NCBI GenBank assembly: GCA_963281255.1
Contig: OY725491.1
Location: forward strand, 1,178,001-1,242,000
Length of the DNA stretch: 64,000 nt
Direction: 5' to 3'
DNA from: Aphrocallistes beatrix
Lineage: Eukaryota; Porifera; Hexactinellida; Sceptrulophora; Aphrocallistidae
A program made the translations under genes and the position numbers. Below the pieces are notes generated by a model. The model was given only the letters and a program-made list of their open reading frames with translations, made no database searches and was not told where the DNA came from. Positions 31,201 to 41,263 of this stretch are shown piece by piece (position 1 is the stretch's first letter; each line of letters starts with the position of its first letter).

Positions 31201-34200
31201 AATTATGGGGTGTACGAATACTTTTGTCTAGGCAGTGTATATGATTGTTAAATTTATCATAGTTCAGGAATCTAGAGACAACTCTCCTGTAGAATGAACT
31301 CACCAATTTCATGGTAGACCCACGCCAACTCCTCTGCATTGATGTCTCCCGTGCCTAACCGTTCATTCCAAGCGTCTATAGCGTCCGTGTACTCCTCCTT
31401 CAAGAAGTGGACTCTACCCAGGTTCTCGAGACACCGGTTCCGAGAGGGTTTGTTGCCGGTGAGATCGCGGTCCTGTATGAAGTGCTGGAGAGCGTCTTCG
31501 TACCGGTTCAGAGAGAGGAGCAGGTTTCCAAGGAGAGCGTGCAAGGTGGCCATCAGAGAGGTTTTATCTGGGAGAGCGTATTTGTCCAAATTTTCCATGT
31601 ACCTCATTAATGCCTCTCCCTATGCATTGGCACGAATAAAGACAGACATGGAGTGTTGCAATCAAAAGTATTATATGCATTCATATAGCAAAATATGTTA
31701 AATACTTCCACAGACAGTTGTCTCTTAGGATTTAGAGATCTGCACCCAATAGCTAGTATGTGTATTTCTACGTTGCTGAGTAATATATGGATTATAATCA
31801 ATTAACGTTTGAAAGCGTTTTTTCAAACTTTGATTAATTAAAATCCAAAAATCCAATTTCACCAAAACTTTCAACAAAACCACCACAATATTAGTCCATG
31901 AGTAAGGGCAATAAAACACTTCATATACAGTATACGTGTGTACACGTGTATAAGGTTTCCAGTAACCAAAGTTCTGTAACAGAGCAAGTTCTGTAACAAA
32001 ATATAAATACAACATTGTGGAAAGAGGCAAGTGCAAATAAAAACGTTATTAAAATGAGTGACAAACTATATATAGATCGCATTCCATACTATCTGACTAG
32101 ACCAATACTGAGACCTCCTGGCTACCCTTCAGTGGTTAGAGAACAAAGACGGTGGCAGGGATCTAACAAACCTTGTAGCGGAGCGAGAGCGAAGAGACAC
32201 ATTCTGTACCCTCCCAGTGCTTCTAGCTCAAACAAAACAAGGCCCATTAAATGTGTGGACACGATCATGAGATTAAACCTGGTGGAAAGGACTCGGATAT
32301 ACACTTATGGAATCTCTGATACTGGACTACTGATAGTGTCATATGAAAGGAGGGAGGAGCTATCCTTTTCAAGATGGGAGGTCTTTGAAAAGGAAATTAA
32401 TGACTCTAAAGTTCTGTGTAACTACGGAGGGAATGAAGAGTTCTTTTTTTGAGTTAAATCGTACTCAATCAGAACATATTACTTATTACTTGTTACAAAC
32501 TGCAAAAGTGTTATTACTTAAGTAATTTAAAAGTTCCTCTTAAACAATGTGAGAAAGAATTATTGAATATTTGTATGTATTTATGTAATTCTAAATAATA
32601 AATATTAAAATTTAAATTAAATCCGATAAAAATAGGATTGTAGAATTGATTTAGAGCACCGATACATTAGCATAATACTGTCTGCACTTTCTTCTGTTAA
32701 AATTTGAAGAATTCCGAAACAAAACTCTCTCTCAAGTTAATTGCTACAAATACAATCAGTGACATTTTTTGGCTGAATTATTAGTAAAATAATTTACTCT
32801 TCAAATGAAGATTGACGCCAATTGTTAAGACAAAATCTCCAATATTTGTAAATTAGGCATATTTTTCAGAATTTCGATTTGTGCTATTTCAGCCAAAATA
32901 GAATATCGGCTGATTCAAGGCGAATATTTTAAGAAAAAAGGAGAAAATTATTATTTTCAAGGTATTTCGTATAGTAACATTTCAGGGTTGGAACGAATGA
33001 ATTATTTCTGCTGCATACCTGCTCCAATCCCTGCTCTAGCCTCATCTCATTCAGTGCGTTCTCAATCTCCTCCAGGTTCTGCATCACGTACTCGGATTGG
33101 TCTCCCTGCGTCTTGCCGGCACGTATGGAGGCGCCTACGGGCACGGTGACGGGGGGTTTGATATTTCGCAGATACTTGTCTCTCTTCCTACTGTAGATCG
33201 GCTGCTGTTGTCTCCAGAACTCCGTCCTTCTGTCTAAGTACTCCAGACCGTCTATGACGATATCTCGCAGCCCCAGTCTGTTGTTCTCCATCATGTCCCT
33301 GCATGGAGAGGAGACACAGACACTAGGACAGTGGTTCCCAATCTGGGGTCCATGGACCCCTTAGTGGTTCACAGAAGATATCAGGGAGTCCACAGGATTC
33401 GAAATTTTGTGCTACGGTTAATAGGAGGGGGTCCACAGTCCAAAAAGGTTGAAAACCGCTGCACTAGGATAACTAGCATTCCAATAAGCTCACAGTGATG
33501 GCTAAAATATCTTTAAAACTGCACAATTCAATACAGTCGACTCCGCGTAATAGGGTCACATCGGTCAGAGGACATTTTGCCTCGATTAAGCGGGAACCCT
33601 ATTATTAGATTCAGATGGAATCAACATCAACAGTATTAATTCTAAAACTCACTTATCATTGAAAATCCCTTCCAAATAGTCTTTATCGCTGTTCAACTCT
33701 CCTAACAGATTCCGCACTGTCTGTTTAGACCCGTAAGGTTTGGGAGGAGACCTCTTCTTGTCCAGTTTGTCTCCTTGTCTCTGTATCATCCCCACCTGCT
33801 TAGCTGGCTTCTTCTTCTTCACTGAAGACTCCTGTGGAATCAAGATTTGTAAATAATCTGAAACTGTAGAGATAAAATATTAAAACAGATACAAAATATT
33901 TGTTTAATAACATTGGACACAGATACATGCCAACCTGAGCCTTGATAAGCGGGATGCGGCGTTGAATTTCGCGGGACATGGCGGGACGCAATACAGAATT
34001 ATTATACATAGAACAAAAGGCGGGACATGATGGGGAAATTTCATGGAAACACTCGTCAAAATGTCCAGTATTATGCTCACTATCACATGATACTATACGT
34101 AATCACGTTCTAGAATTCTATAGCATTACACAGGGTAGATACAGATGAGTAGGACTTTAAGATCGAGCGATCCAATTTTGACGATCGAAAGAGGATTGGC

Positions 34201-34888
34201 CATACTTTTTATTTTGAATGATCGGATGGAAGATGGCGCTCTTTTTAGCCCGAGCATTTTTGGAAATTTGTATCGCCTTCTCTCCTCATCATGGATTTAT
34301 TCCATTTTTCTATGCTGTTATCAATTTGAGTTTTCTTAGCACCATCTTGTTAAAAAAATCGGAAAAATGAGATCTTTCTTTATATGATGGACTAATGCCT
34401 ACACACGAGAGAATGTCGTTATGTGCTACCTGCTGTTTGAAGTAGGTCAAGTCTCCTTTCTTCTCTAACTGCACCACTTCAGGACCCCCCACGCTGTTAG
34501 CTATCGCCTCCTTTGCCTTCTGAATTCCGAGTCTGAACTCGGCTAGTTCCGGTCGTAGCTTCTGTCCTCTCTCGTAGAACATCAGTGCGAACTCGAACTC
34601 TCCCATCGAGTAGAGGACCTCTGCTTTCTGGTAGAGTCCTTTCACGAAGGTCTTGTCCTCTTTTAGTGAGGCTTCTGCGTCATCTAGCGCCAGTTTTCTG
34701 TCGCCTAGAGCGAGGTGGCATTTGGAACGAGCCACCAGACCACTCCTGTTCTCAGGCTCTAACTCGAGAGCTTGGTTGTAGTAGGAGAGAGCTTTCTCGT
34801 AGTGTCCTTCTATGAAGAGTTTGTCTCCCTCCGCGAGGTAAATGGAGAACGTACTCTGTGGGCCTTCTTTCTCTTCCTCTCCCATCAC
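28247..34888 (-). CDS. ODAD4: Outer dynein arm docking complex subunit 4 (TPR protein TTC25)
   Basis: Six exons: 34888-34430, 33831-33653, 33298-33019, 31619-31304, 29134-28950 and 28429-28247. All have GT/AG borders, totalling 1602 nt (533 aa plus stop). Known role of the family: anchors outer dynein arms to ciliary doublet microtubules. Exon 1 holds TPR repeats beginning FSIYLAEGDKLFIEGHYEKA, then LVARSKCHLALGDRKLALDD, FEFALMFYERGQKLRPE and FRLGIQKAKEAI, all close to vertebrate TTC25. Exon 3 has LEYLDRRTEFWRQQQPIYSR. Exons 4 and 5 add further TPRs (ALLGNLLLSLNRYEDAL; LENLGRVHFLKEEYTDAI; NYEQAKQ). The last exon is an acidic tail. It is shorter than the human protein (672 aa), mostly at the C-terminus. 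The introns hold MITEs and a nested frame. Confidence 0.95.
28484..28607. mobile_element. pogo-like MITE in ODAD4 intron
   Basis: 'ccctcgttaatacgaacacc' at the left and 'gaacgaggttctactgta' at the right. A diverged copy of the 27715-28062 family. Confidence 0.65.
29818..29843. repeat. perfect 26 bp palindrome
   Basis: GCCAAGTAGGAAT followed directly by ATTCCTACTTGGC, with no spacer, in ODAD4 intron 4. Confidence 0.9.
29905..30082. mobile_element. pogo-like MITE, diverged
   Basis: Right end 'caattaagcggagtcgactgta'-like; the body is related to 30190-30362. The left end is eroded. Confidence 0.55.
30190..30362. mobile_element. pogo-like MITE
   Basis: TACAGTCGACTCCGTTTAAT ... TAAGCGGAGTCGACTGTA. 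It abuts the next element and shares its terminal TA. Confidence 0.85.
30360..31239. mobile_element. Tc1/mariner-type MITE with a second element nested inside
   Basis: Ends TACACTGCCTGAACAAAAGT and CTTTTGTCTAGGCAGTGTA. The subterminal 'attcgtacaccccataatt' and its inverse, and matched internal arms, extend the repeat to ~130 bp each side. A related element is at 53404-53882. Between the arms lies the GCGC minisatellite element (30490-30905). Confidence 0.85.
30490..30905. repeat. AATAAGCGCCGGGG minisatellite inside an inverted-end element
   Basis: About 14 copies of an 18 bp unit AATAAGCGCCGGGGCTTG with variants. They are bounded by TACCGTATTTCCCTGAATAA and an inverted GCGCTTATTCGAAGCAATAC. 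Both strands read open because the unit is a multiple of three. These frames are not genes. Confidence 0.85.
32054..32452 (+). CDS. small protein nested in an ODAD4 intron, unrecognised
   Basis: 132 aa from the ATG at 32054 (MSDKLYIDRIPYYLTRP...), preceded by 'attaaa' in fair start context. An in-frame ATG 13 codons upstream is possible but less likely. The N-terminal half is basic and Pro/Arg-rich (ILRPPGYPSVVREQRRWQG; GARAKRHILYPPSASS). The second half looks globular (VERTRIYTYGISDTGLLIV). It has no signal peptide, membrane helix or known motif. It lies on the plus strand inside the 31620-33018 intron of ODAD4. It could be a real small gene, such as a cilium-associated or basic structural protein, or chance. 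There are no repeats in it and base composition is more coding-like than the surrounding intron. Confidence 0.5.
   Translation: MSDKLYIDRIPYYLTRPILRPPGYPSVVREQRRWQGSNKPCSGARAKRHILYPPSASSSNKTRPIKCVDTIMRLNLVERTRIYTYGISDTGLLIVSYERREELSFSRWEVFEKEINDSKVLCNYGGNEEFFF
33329..33461. mobile_element. hAT-type MITE with perfect 8 bp target duplication
   Basis: CAGTGGTTCCCAATCTGG ... AGGTTGAAAACCGCTG flanked by CACTAGGA at 33321-33328 and 33462-33469. 133 bp, in ODAD4 intron 2. Confidence 0.92.
33532..33605. mobile_element. truncated pogo-like MITE
   Basis: ACAGTCGACTCCGCGTAATA at the left, then 'gggaaccctattatta'. The right half is missing. Confidence 0.6.
33915..34065. mobile_element. single arm of the fold-back family
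   Basis: Matches one arm of 4921-5325 ('gcgggatgcggcgttgaatttcgcgggacatgg' split by variants), including 'gggacatgatggggaaatttcatg'. In ODAD4 intron 1. Confidence 0.7.
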
Positions 34889-34958
34889 AGCTAATGCTGA
34901 GTCACTGACTCAAGAGGAAATTAGGAAATTAGATGGAGAGTAGGCCTACTTATTGGCG
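34889..34958. promoter_or_regulatory. short divergent spacer upstream of ODAD4
   Basis: Only ~70 bases separate the ODAD4 ATG from a plus-strand ATG at 34959. If the plus-strand frame is real, this is a bidirectional promoter. No TATA box is seen. Confidence 0.35.
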
Positions 34959-35141
34959 ATGTCGGAAAATTGGTCGCGGAAGATTCGTTCCCGGAAACCT
35001 AAGTTGTATAGACAATGTGAAATAATAGAGGAAGTGGGTGCTTTTAGGTGTGGAGGGCCGATTGCATTTGAAAGGAGGAATGAAGCTCGAAACCAGGTTT
35101 CAAGGAGGCTTTTGAGGTGGAGAATTAAAGTATTCACATGA
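34959..35141 (+). CDS. short basic peptide, head-to-head with ODAD4 (doubtful)
   Basis: 60 aa starting MSENWSRKIRSRKPKLYRQC, strongly basic (RRNEAR, RRLLRWRIK). GT sites near the end leave open whether it continues in another exon. The base composition is more balanced than the AT-rich flanks. There is no known motif. It may be exon 1 of a spliced gene, or chance in the GC-richer ODAD4 promoter. Confidence 0.3.
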   Translation: MSENWSRKIRSRKPKLYRQCEIIEEVGAFRCGGPIAFERRNEARNQVSRRLLRWRIKVFT

Positions 35142-35199
35142 TACCGTGAGATTTTAGGTGATGATAATGTATCATGGGATTTTGCACTACGCCGCATAG

Positions 35200-36777
35200 C
35201 TTATGTACAAGCTTGTCTATCTGTAGCTGTCTTGATTTTTAGGCGCTATGATTCGAAATAATCTGAAAATAGAAATACAGTAGATTCCAGTTATAAGAAC
35301 ATGTCCGTATAACCGGCGTGTGATTTATTCATATATTAAAAAGTCAATTGCGCATGCGCAATGTGACGATTGATCATGCGCAATGGACCTTTTAATGCCT
35401 CGATTTATTAGTCTTATTTATGCACTAGATATGATAGCGACCATCTTTCTTATTGGATACAGGTTGTTCCCCAGACAACTGCAGGACCATGGAACTAAGA
35501 ATTGTACATACATCATACGTGCCAACCAGATTCCTGATAAAAGTTTCATACATGCAATCCGGAAAAAAGACTAATGGAGACATTTTATGAAAAAGCGGGA
35601 CACTGGTACGGAATCTTTTTAGAATTTGGTCTGGCTATGCTTCTTATTTTTAATCCGTTCGCATTACCATTTAGGATTTTATACATTTGGACGAGATAAA
35701 TGCAAGATTTTCAAAAATGTAGTTTATTGAATTTGATGGGAGTAAGAAATACTAGAAACTAGAAACATTTGCTAAGGGGGGCATTGCCCCAGCAGTAGCT
35801 TGAAAAGTCGAGTGCGCAATTTTATACAAGAATAAAAGTCGAGGGGGGAGGAGGGGTCCACGTGCACCTGTGACAATGCGGTGTACCCCCGGAGCTAAGG
35901 ATAAATATAATTGTGGAATAAGTTTGGAATAATTGAGAATATAACCTGTAAACTAATAATCCTGAAAATTAATAAGATAGCAGTCAATTTACTAAACAGT
36001 ATTCGAGGTATTCGAGATTCTGGGTACAGCAAATAAAATTAAGGTTAATAATGTGAACGAAGTTTGAACCGGAGATAGTAAGACTTATGGGATCAACTCG
36101 AGGGATCTCATTAATGATTGTATTCATAAAAATAGCTTTAAATATGTAGACTAAATTTTGAATTGATTAATATTAAGAAAAGAGATCAGTGAATAAGTAC
36201 TGTATATGGCGTGAGGGACATAAAAGGAATTGGAGGAATATACATACATACAGGCCTACCGTCCTGTTTTTGGCTAGATGTCAGCTTTTTACTTTTCTAT
36301 TGAGCTAATTTTCAAAAGGGTCCAGTTTTGCATGAAGTTCTCCAATGTCCCGATTTTTAATTCTATATGTACACATAATATTTTCCATTGCGTCTCACCA
36401 TATCCCGCTAAATCCAAACCTGCGTCCCGCTTTTATCATTGCTCAAGTTGGTATGACTGAATATGACTGGTGTCAATATTAGAATCTATACAGATATGGT
36501 AGAATGGGTACATGTCTAGGAAATTCACATTTAATTTGAAATAACATAAATCCAAAAGCATACACCACATTCTTAACATACATCAATAACTATAATAGGA
36601 AGAAACAATTTATACAGAATCAGACACTTTTATTTAACTGAAAAAACAGACAAACACGCGCACTTAATTTACAGAGAAGTATATGCTTCACATCCTAAGA
36701 CAAGGTTTCCATGTCCATGGTTAATTCTTCTGAAAACGACACACACAACACAAAAAATAGTTAACTACGCTTATATT
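35200..36777. other. intergenic, dispersed repeats
   Basis: No gene is called. It contains 'ctagaaacatttgctaagg' with 'gcattgccccagcagtagc' (35755-35800), a repeat seen again at 39720 and 40565. It also has pieces of the fold-back family (35540-35610, 36260-36470), and the likely 3' flank of receptor A at the right end. Confidence 0.6.
35348..35361. promoter_or_regulatory. NRF1-type palindrome
   Basis: TTGCGCATGCGCAA contains the TGCGCATGCGCA consensus bound by NRF1-class factors in animals. A half-like site 'catgcgcaa' follows at 35374. About 460 bp upstream of ODAD4; function is inference. Confidence 0.4.
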
Positions 36778-39094
36778 TTACTGAGGATTTAAATTGTAAT
36801 ACATATTTTTACTGTCGGGACAAGAAACTTGTGTCTTAACTACGTTATCCTTACTTGCACTACTAATTTTCTTATACATCGGATTAGATACACAAGAATC
36901 GCCTTCAAATTTGTCTTTCGTTTCAATAGTTGCATAGGTCGAAAAGTCAGAATTTGCTTGATTAACATGTGCCTGTAAGTATTGCAAGGTTTTCTCTTGG
37001 TTGGCCTTATGGCTTCTCTTCATTGACTTCATACAATAGCACAATATGAAGGAAATGATGAAGATGAATAGAACGAAAAAGAGAATTATCAACACAACTC
37101 CCACAACAAAAGCTAATTGATGAGTAAACTGGAAGTTTGTGGATAATACAGGAACTTGGGTTGGAGTGGAAATTGTTTCATTTATTGGATTAGTTGGAGT
37201 TGAAGATGGAAGCATTGGAGAAAGAGTTGAAGATGCGGGAGGTAGAGATGAAGGAGTTGGAGATATCGGGGGCAGGGATGAAAAGGTGGTAGATGAATCA
37301 TTTGGACATGAACATGGTATTGTGATTGGTTGTAAGGTATCCTTCAATAAATGAAAAGTTTGAAGCGAATAGTTTTGCATTTGTGAAAACATTTCTATTC
37401 TAATCGGGTGGTTTACATTCGGTACGAGGCCAGTTATATTGTACATTAGAGAATTTGTAGTTCCAGCCAATATCTCTATTCTTCCAGTACTGTAGTATAT
37501 AGAGAATGTCTCGTTGGAATTCAATGTTTGATTCTGCAGTTCCCAACTGACCAGTATTGAAGTAGGACCAGACGTCTCTGTTTGTATACTCGTGATACTT
37601 TGAGCATACACACCTACATAATATAGTTATAAAATGTCGATCGACAGACTGATAATGCAGCTCCAAGTGACTCGAAGGAACATAAAATGTGAATATCGGA
37701 ATACATCGCGGGAAATGCTCATTTTAGGGCATTTTAAGTGTAAAATTTGGATTCTACATATTAAAATACCGTTGATAAGCAGTTGACTGCTCGCTTTTAG
37801 CATAAAATAAGATTTTTTTCAAAAGGTGTGAAAATATGTATATACGTATCAATATATTAAAAACTCATAAAATATTCATATTATTGCTTTCAAAGCGTCA
37901 AAATCGGATCCTACATGGTGAAATATCCTACATTAGTCGTTGAGATCTTCATATGGGGTAGACCTGACCCAATACAAATAAACAAGTTCAAATTACTCTC
38001 TAAACTTAAATTTGATTGGCTGAAATGAAAAATTAGTTCAAAACTCATTAAGGATTTGTATTATGCAAATGCCTATGAGTCACTAAACGGAGCTGTACTA
38101 TCAGTCTGTCGACAGACATTTTTCTATTTAATTTGAAACAATTGAAAATAGTATAGGTTAGTTCACTCTAAATATTTAATCAGGTATAAAAGCTAAATTA
38201 GTTGAACTCTTTTGGCAAAGTAAGATAATATTATAGCATTCTAGTACAATATTGTAACATTTAGCACAATCATTATCGGTTACGATAGTATAATGTTTTA
38301 TCAGCAAACCAAAAGATGAATTGTCTAATTTAACTTACTCTTTTGGCAGATGTAAGATGATTGTGAAGTTTCCCATTGTGTGTACCAACATGGGATATCA
38401 TTCCATTCCTGTACGGCTACCTTCCATTTAGGAAGAAAGTGTACACACTGTTCCGAACTATCCGGCCTTTGGCTAGAGTGATTGTTTGGTTCTCCGCGAG
38501 CAAATTTGTTATAATTATTACGGGTTTCGTCTGTCCACAAAAAGGTTCCTTCCAGGGCTCTGTCATTGAATCCTATCCAAGTAAACCTATCTTCATTACG
38601 GATCGAGTTTAGGAAATAGTTCTCTCCATCCGAGTGTATGCTAGCCAGATGACCTCCCCATTCTACACAGCAAGATTCTGCTTTATCCCAAGTCACTGGC
38701 TGATCGATGTGGACATAGCAGCTGTTGTTCATTCTGAGGTCACAAAATGACCTTGAGAAACATCCAGCATCGATTTGTGACACTAAATAATACAAATTCA
38801 ATCATTTTTCATTAGGTTTTTAGTCCAACTTTTACAATCCTTACTTATAATATCTACTCACATTGGAATTTGGAAATATTCTAACAATCGTACGATAGGA
38901 TTAGCACCCTGGTTAATTATATACAATGCTTTAAAGATTTATTTAAGTATGGATTATACTTGTATTCGTTGGGTTTAAAATTGTCATGTCTTAAGAAGAA
39001 TGATAATTAAATCTACGGAGCAGAAATATCCGACATACGTACCTGCTGTAAAGATAAGAATAAAGGAGATTAATTGCTTTATGTTTATTGGCAT
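36778..39094 (-). CDS. C-type lectin / FN3 / ITIM membrane receptor A
   Basis: Three exons: 39094-39043 (signal peptide MPINIKQLISFILIFTA), 38782-38339 (lectin domain) and 37613-36778. The join is in frame: 1332 nt, 443 aa. The lectin domain has WGGHLASIHS, FTWIGFNDRALEG, the sugar motif EPN (GEPNN), SEQCVHF and WNDIPC. Exon 3 has a fibronectin-III-like domain (SGPTSILVSWELQNQT, NITGLVPNV), a Ser/Thr/Pro stalk, a membrane helix (LAFVVGVVLIILFFVLFIFI...), a basic stop-transfer (KSMKRSHK) and an ~85-residue tail. The tail has STYATI (a match to the ITIM consensus S/I/V/LxYxxI/V/L), PMYKKI and MYYNL. Such receptors usually recruit SH2 phosphatases. EPN predicts mannose-type ligands. It is the fullest copy of a local family; a surface recognition role is inference. 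Confidence 0.9.
37700..38330. other. intron 2 of receptor A
   Basis: AT-rich intron between the lectin exon and the FN3/tail exon, with no recognisable element. The block ending 'ttgaactcttttggcaaag' resembles the sequence before the lectin exons of receptors C and D, so it predates the duplications. Confidence 0.5.
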
Positions 39095-39102
39095 TATGCG
39101 GT

Positions 39103-39147
39103 TGTTGTTGTTGTTGGTGTTGGTGTTGTTGTTGGTGTTGGTGTTGG

Positions 39148-39223
<76 letters not shown>

Positions 39224-39245
39224 GCTGCTGCTGCTGCTGCTGCTG
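39103..39245. repeat. (TGT)n / (TGC)n microsatellite at the 5' end of receptor A
   Basis: About 45 trinucleotide units directly before the signal-peptide ATG (reads CAA on the gene strand). An in-frame upstream ATG would add poly-Ser/poly-Asn before the signal peptide. I regard it as 5' leader. Receptor D has a similar run at the same place. Confidence 0.9.
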
Positions 39246-39249
39246 AAAT

Positions 39250-40999
39250 GCTTTATTGGCAAATCTCTTGAATTTATAGAAAGCTACACAACAGAGTTTG
39301 TGTCATCTCTCTTCATTCTCGTTTAATCCTATTATTTCATCTCATAACTGCATTGGATCATATTTCTTTTTGCTCTACTAAATTGATTGTATAATTACTG
39401 AAATGCAATTCGAGATGATTCATTATATCACATTACCTGATTAGTGAGAATATCATGATTAATATTTCGACATTAAAACTATACATGTGTTGAATACAAT
39501 TCATAGAAACATCGATCTACTGCCCCCCATCTGCGAAGTAGGAAATTACCAGCAAGCAAGATAAATTAAAGGAAAATTTTCTACATGGTGACAAAAATAT
39601 GAGTCATAGTATTTGACGTACTTAATAAGATACAAAACCTCTGATCAGCTTCAGCGTAACAGTAAATGATGGATCTGGATTACTGATAGAACTCCATTTG
39701 ATGGAGTACAAAACACCAGAAACTAGAAACTATTTTTCGCTAAGGGGAGCATTGCCCTAGTAGTAACTAGAAAAAGCGGGTTCACAAGCAGATGCGTGTT
39801 TTACACAAAAATTAAAAAAACGAGGGAGAGTTTGAGATAGTAAGACATGTATGTAGGGACCAATTCTAGGGATCCCAATAATCAAAATAGAGGAGGAACA
39901 ATTCTATTTGTTTTATACTTAATACTATTAGTGAATGTAGCACTAAATGTGTAGACTAAATTTTGAGTTTTGAGTATTAAGAAAAGGGAGCGCTGTACAT
40001 AGCTTATATATTAAAACGCTAGGATTTGTTTATTTGTTTGAATTGATTAAAGAATTGGCAAGTCGTAGTGGTATGAAAATTGGCATATAGGTGTCAAATG
40101 ATGAGTCTACGATTAGGTTATAAGATCTAAGTGAAATTTTCACACCTCTGCAAAAAAATGGAAACAATTGTTCACACCTTTTCTATACAAGTTGCTTTGA
40201 CCGAAAAGTCAGAATTTGCCTGAGTACATGTGCATGTAATCGCAAGGTTTTCTCTTGATTGGCCTTATGGCTTCTCTTCATTGACTTCATATAACAGCAC
40301 AATATGATGGAAATGATGAAGATGAATAGAATGAAAAGGAGAATTATCAACACAACTCCCACAACAAAATCGATATTCAAGTGTTTAAGAATGAAATTAT
40401 TTATTATTAATTATTTTGGATTGGGGCTAGCTATCCTCCTGTGAGTCATAGTATTCGATGTACTTAATACTCTGATCAGCCTCAGCGTTGTAGTAAATGA
40501 TGGATACTGGATTTACTGATAGAACTCCATTTTATGAAGCACGTACAAAATACCAGAAACGAGAAAAATATTTTCGCTAAGGGGAGCATTGCCCCAGTAG
40601 TAGATAGAAAAAGTGGGCTCACAAGCGGATGCGCAATTTTACACAAAAATAAAAAAAAACGAGGGATGAAGAGGTTCACAAAAACGCGGTGTACCCCCTG
40701 AGCTAAAATATGAGCTATAATATACAATAATACTGAAAATTAATAGGATAGGCCCAATTTTCAAAACAATATTTCGCGGTATTCGAGATTATGGGTTGCT
40801 AACTATATGTGAATTCCATTTAATCACACCAGTTAGAGCATATCTTTTTCAATCTAAACAAAGGTGAAATTATTATATGCTTTCTAGTGCAGCTCCTGAA
40901 GGGAGATGCCCTTATGGCAATAATTTAAAAAGGAGAAAAATTATTATACATCACAACACCTTTCTAGGTGAATATTTAATAATTTGAACCTTAATCAAC
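39250..40999. other. intergenic with receptor remnants
   Basis: Contains two copies of the 'gctaaggggagcattgcccc' repeat (39725, 40570) and one scrap of receptor tail and membrane exon (40183-40380). Otherwise AT-rich with no gene. Confidence 0.6.
40183..40380 (-). pseudogene. receptor fragment B (membrane helix and juxtamembrane tail)
   Basis: VGVVLIILLFILFIFIISII, then KSMKRSHKANQEKTL, is nearly identical to receptor A. It then frameshifts ('catgtgcatgtaatcgcaagg'). No lectin, FN3 or signal exon is adjacent. A dead partial copy. Confidence 0.85.
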
Positions 41000-41002
41000 A
41001 GG

Positions 41003-41263
41003 AAAAGCATTCACTCAAATGCTGTGAACTACCATCTTAACTCGATACGCAACAAAGATAGATTCACTTGGATTGGACTCAAGCACACAGTGAGTGATGG
41101 ATCCTACAAGTGGACTGATGGGACGGATTATGATTACGAAAACATAGCTCATGGCATACCAGATGGTGCAGGTGGAGATGCATGTTTGCATTTCAATGAT
41201 CTGAATGATAACCATTACACTCGTAATAACTGGAAAAGCATCAAAACATCGTATATCTGTTGA
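41003..41263 (+). pseudogene. C-type lectin domain fragment (C-terminal two-thirds)
   Basis: Begins abruptly inside the domain at HSNAVNYHLNSIRNKDRFTW and continues KHTVSDGSYKWTDGTDYD ... DACLHFND ... IKTSYIC. It then hits a stop instead of a splice donor. A WND motif is not preserved (the paralogue at 61 kb has TWNDYHC). Its relative is the first lectin domain at 61.5-61.1 kb. Confidence 0.85.

Noticed and set aside
36778..37000. ITAM in the receptor A tail
   Set aside because: YATI and YKKI are separated by about 16 residues; an ITAM needs 6-12. The sites fit ITIM or ITIM-like better.
39043..39262. Open frame with poly-Ser/poly-Asn running into the receptor A signal peptide
   Set aside because: It is the (TGT)n microsatellite read in frame. 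The conserved start in receptor D is the Met at the signal peptide, so the run is taken as leader, not protein.
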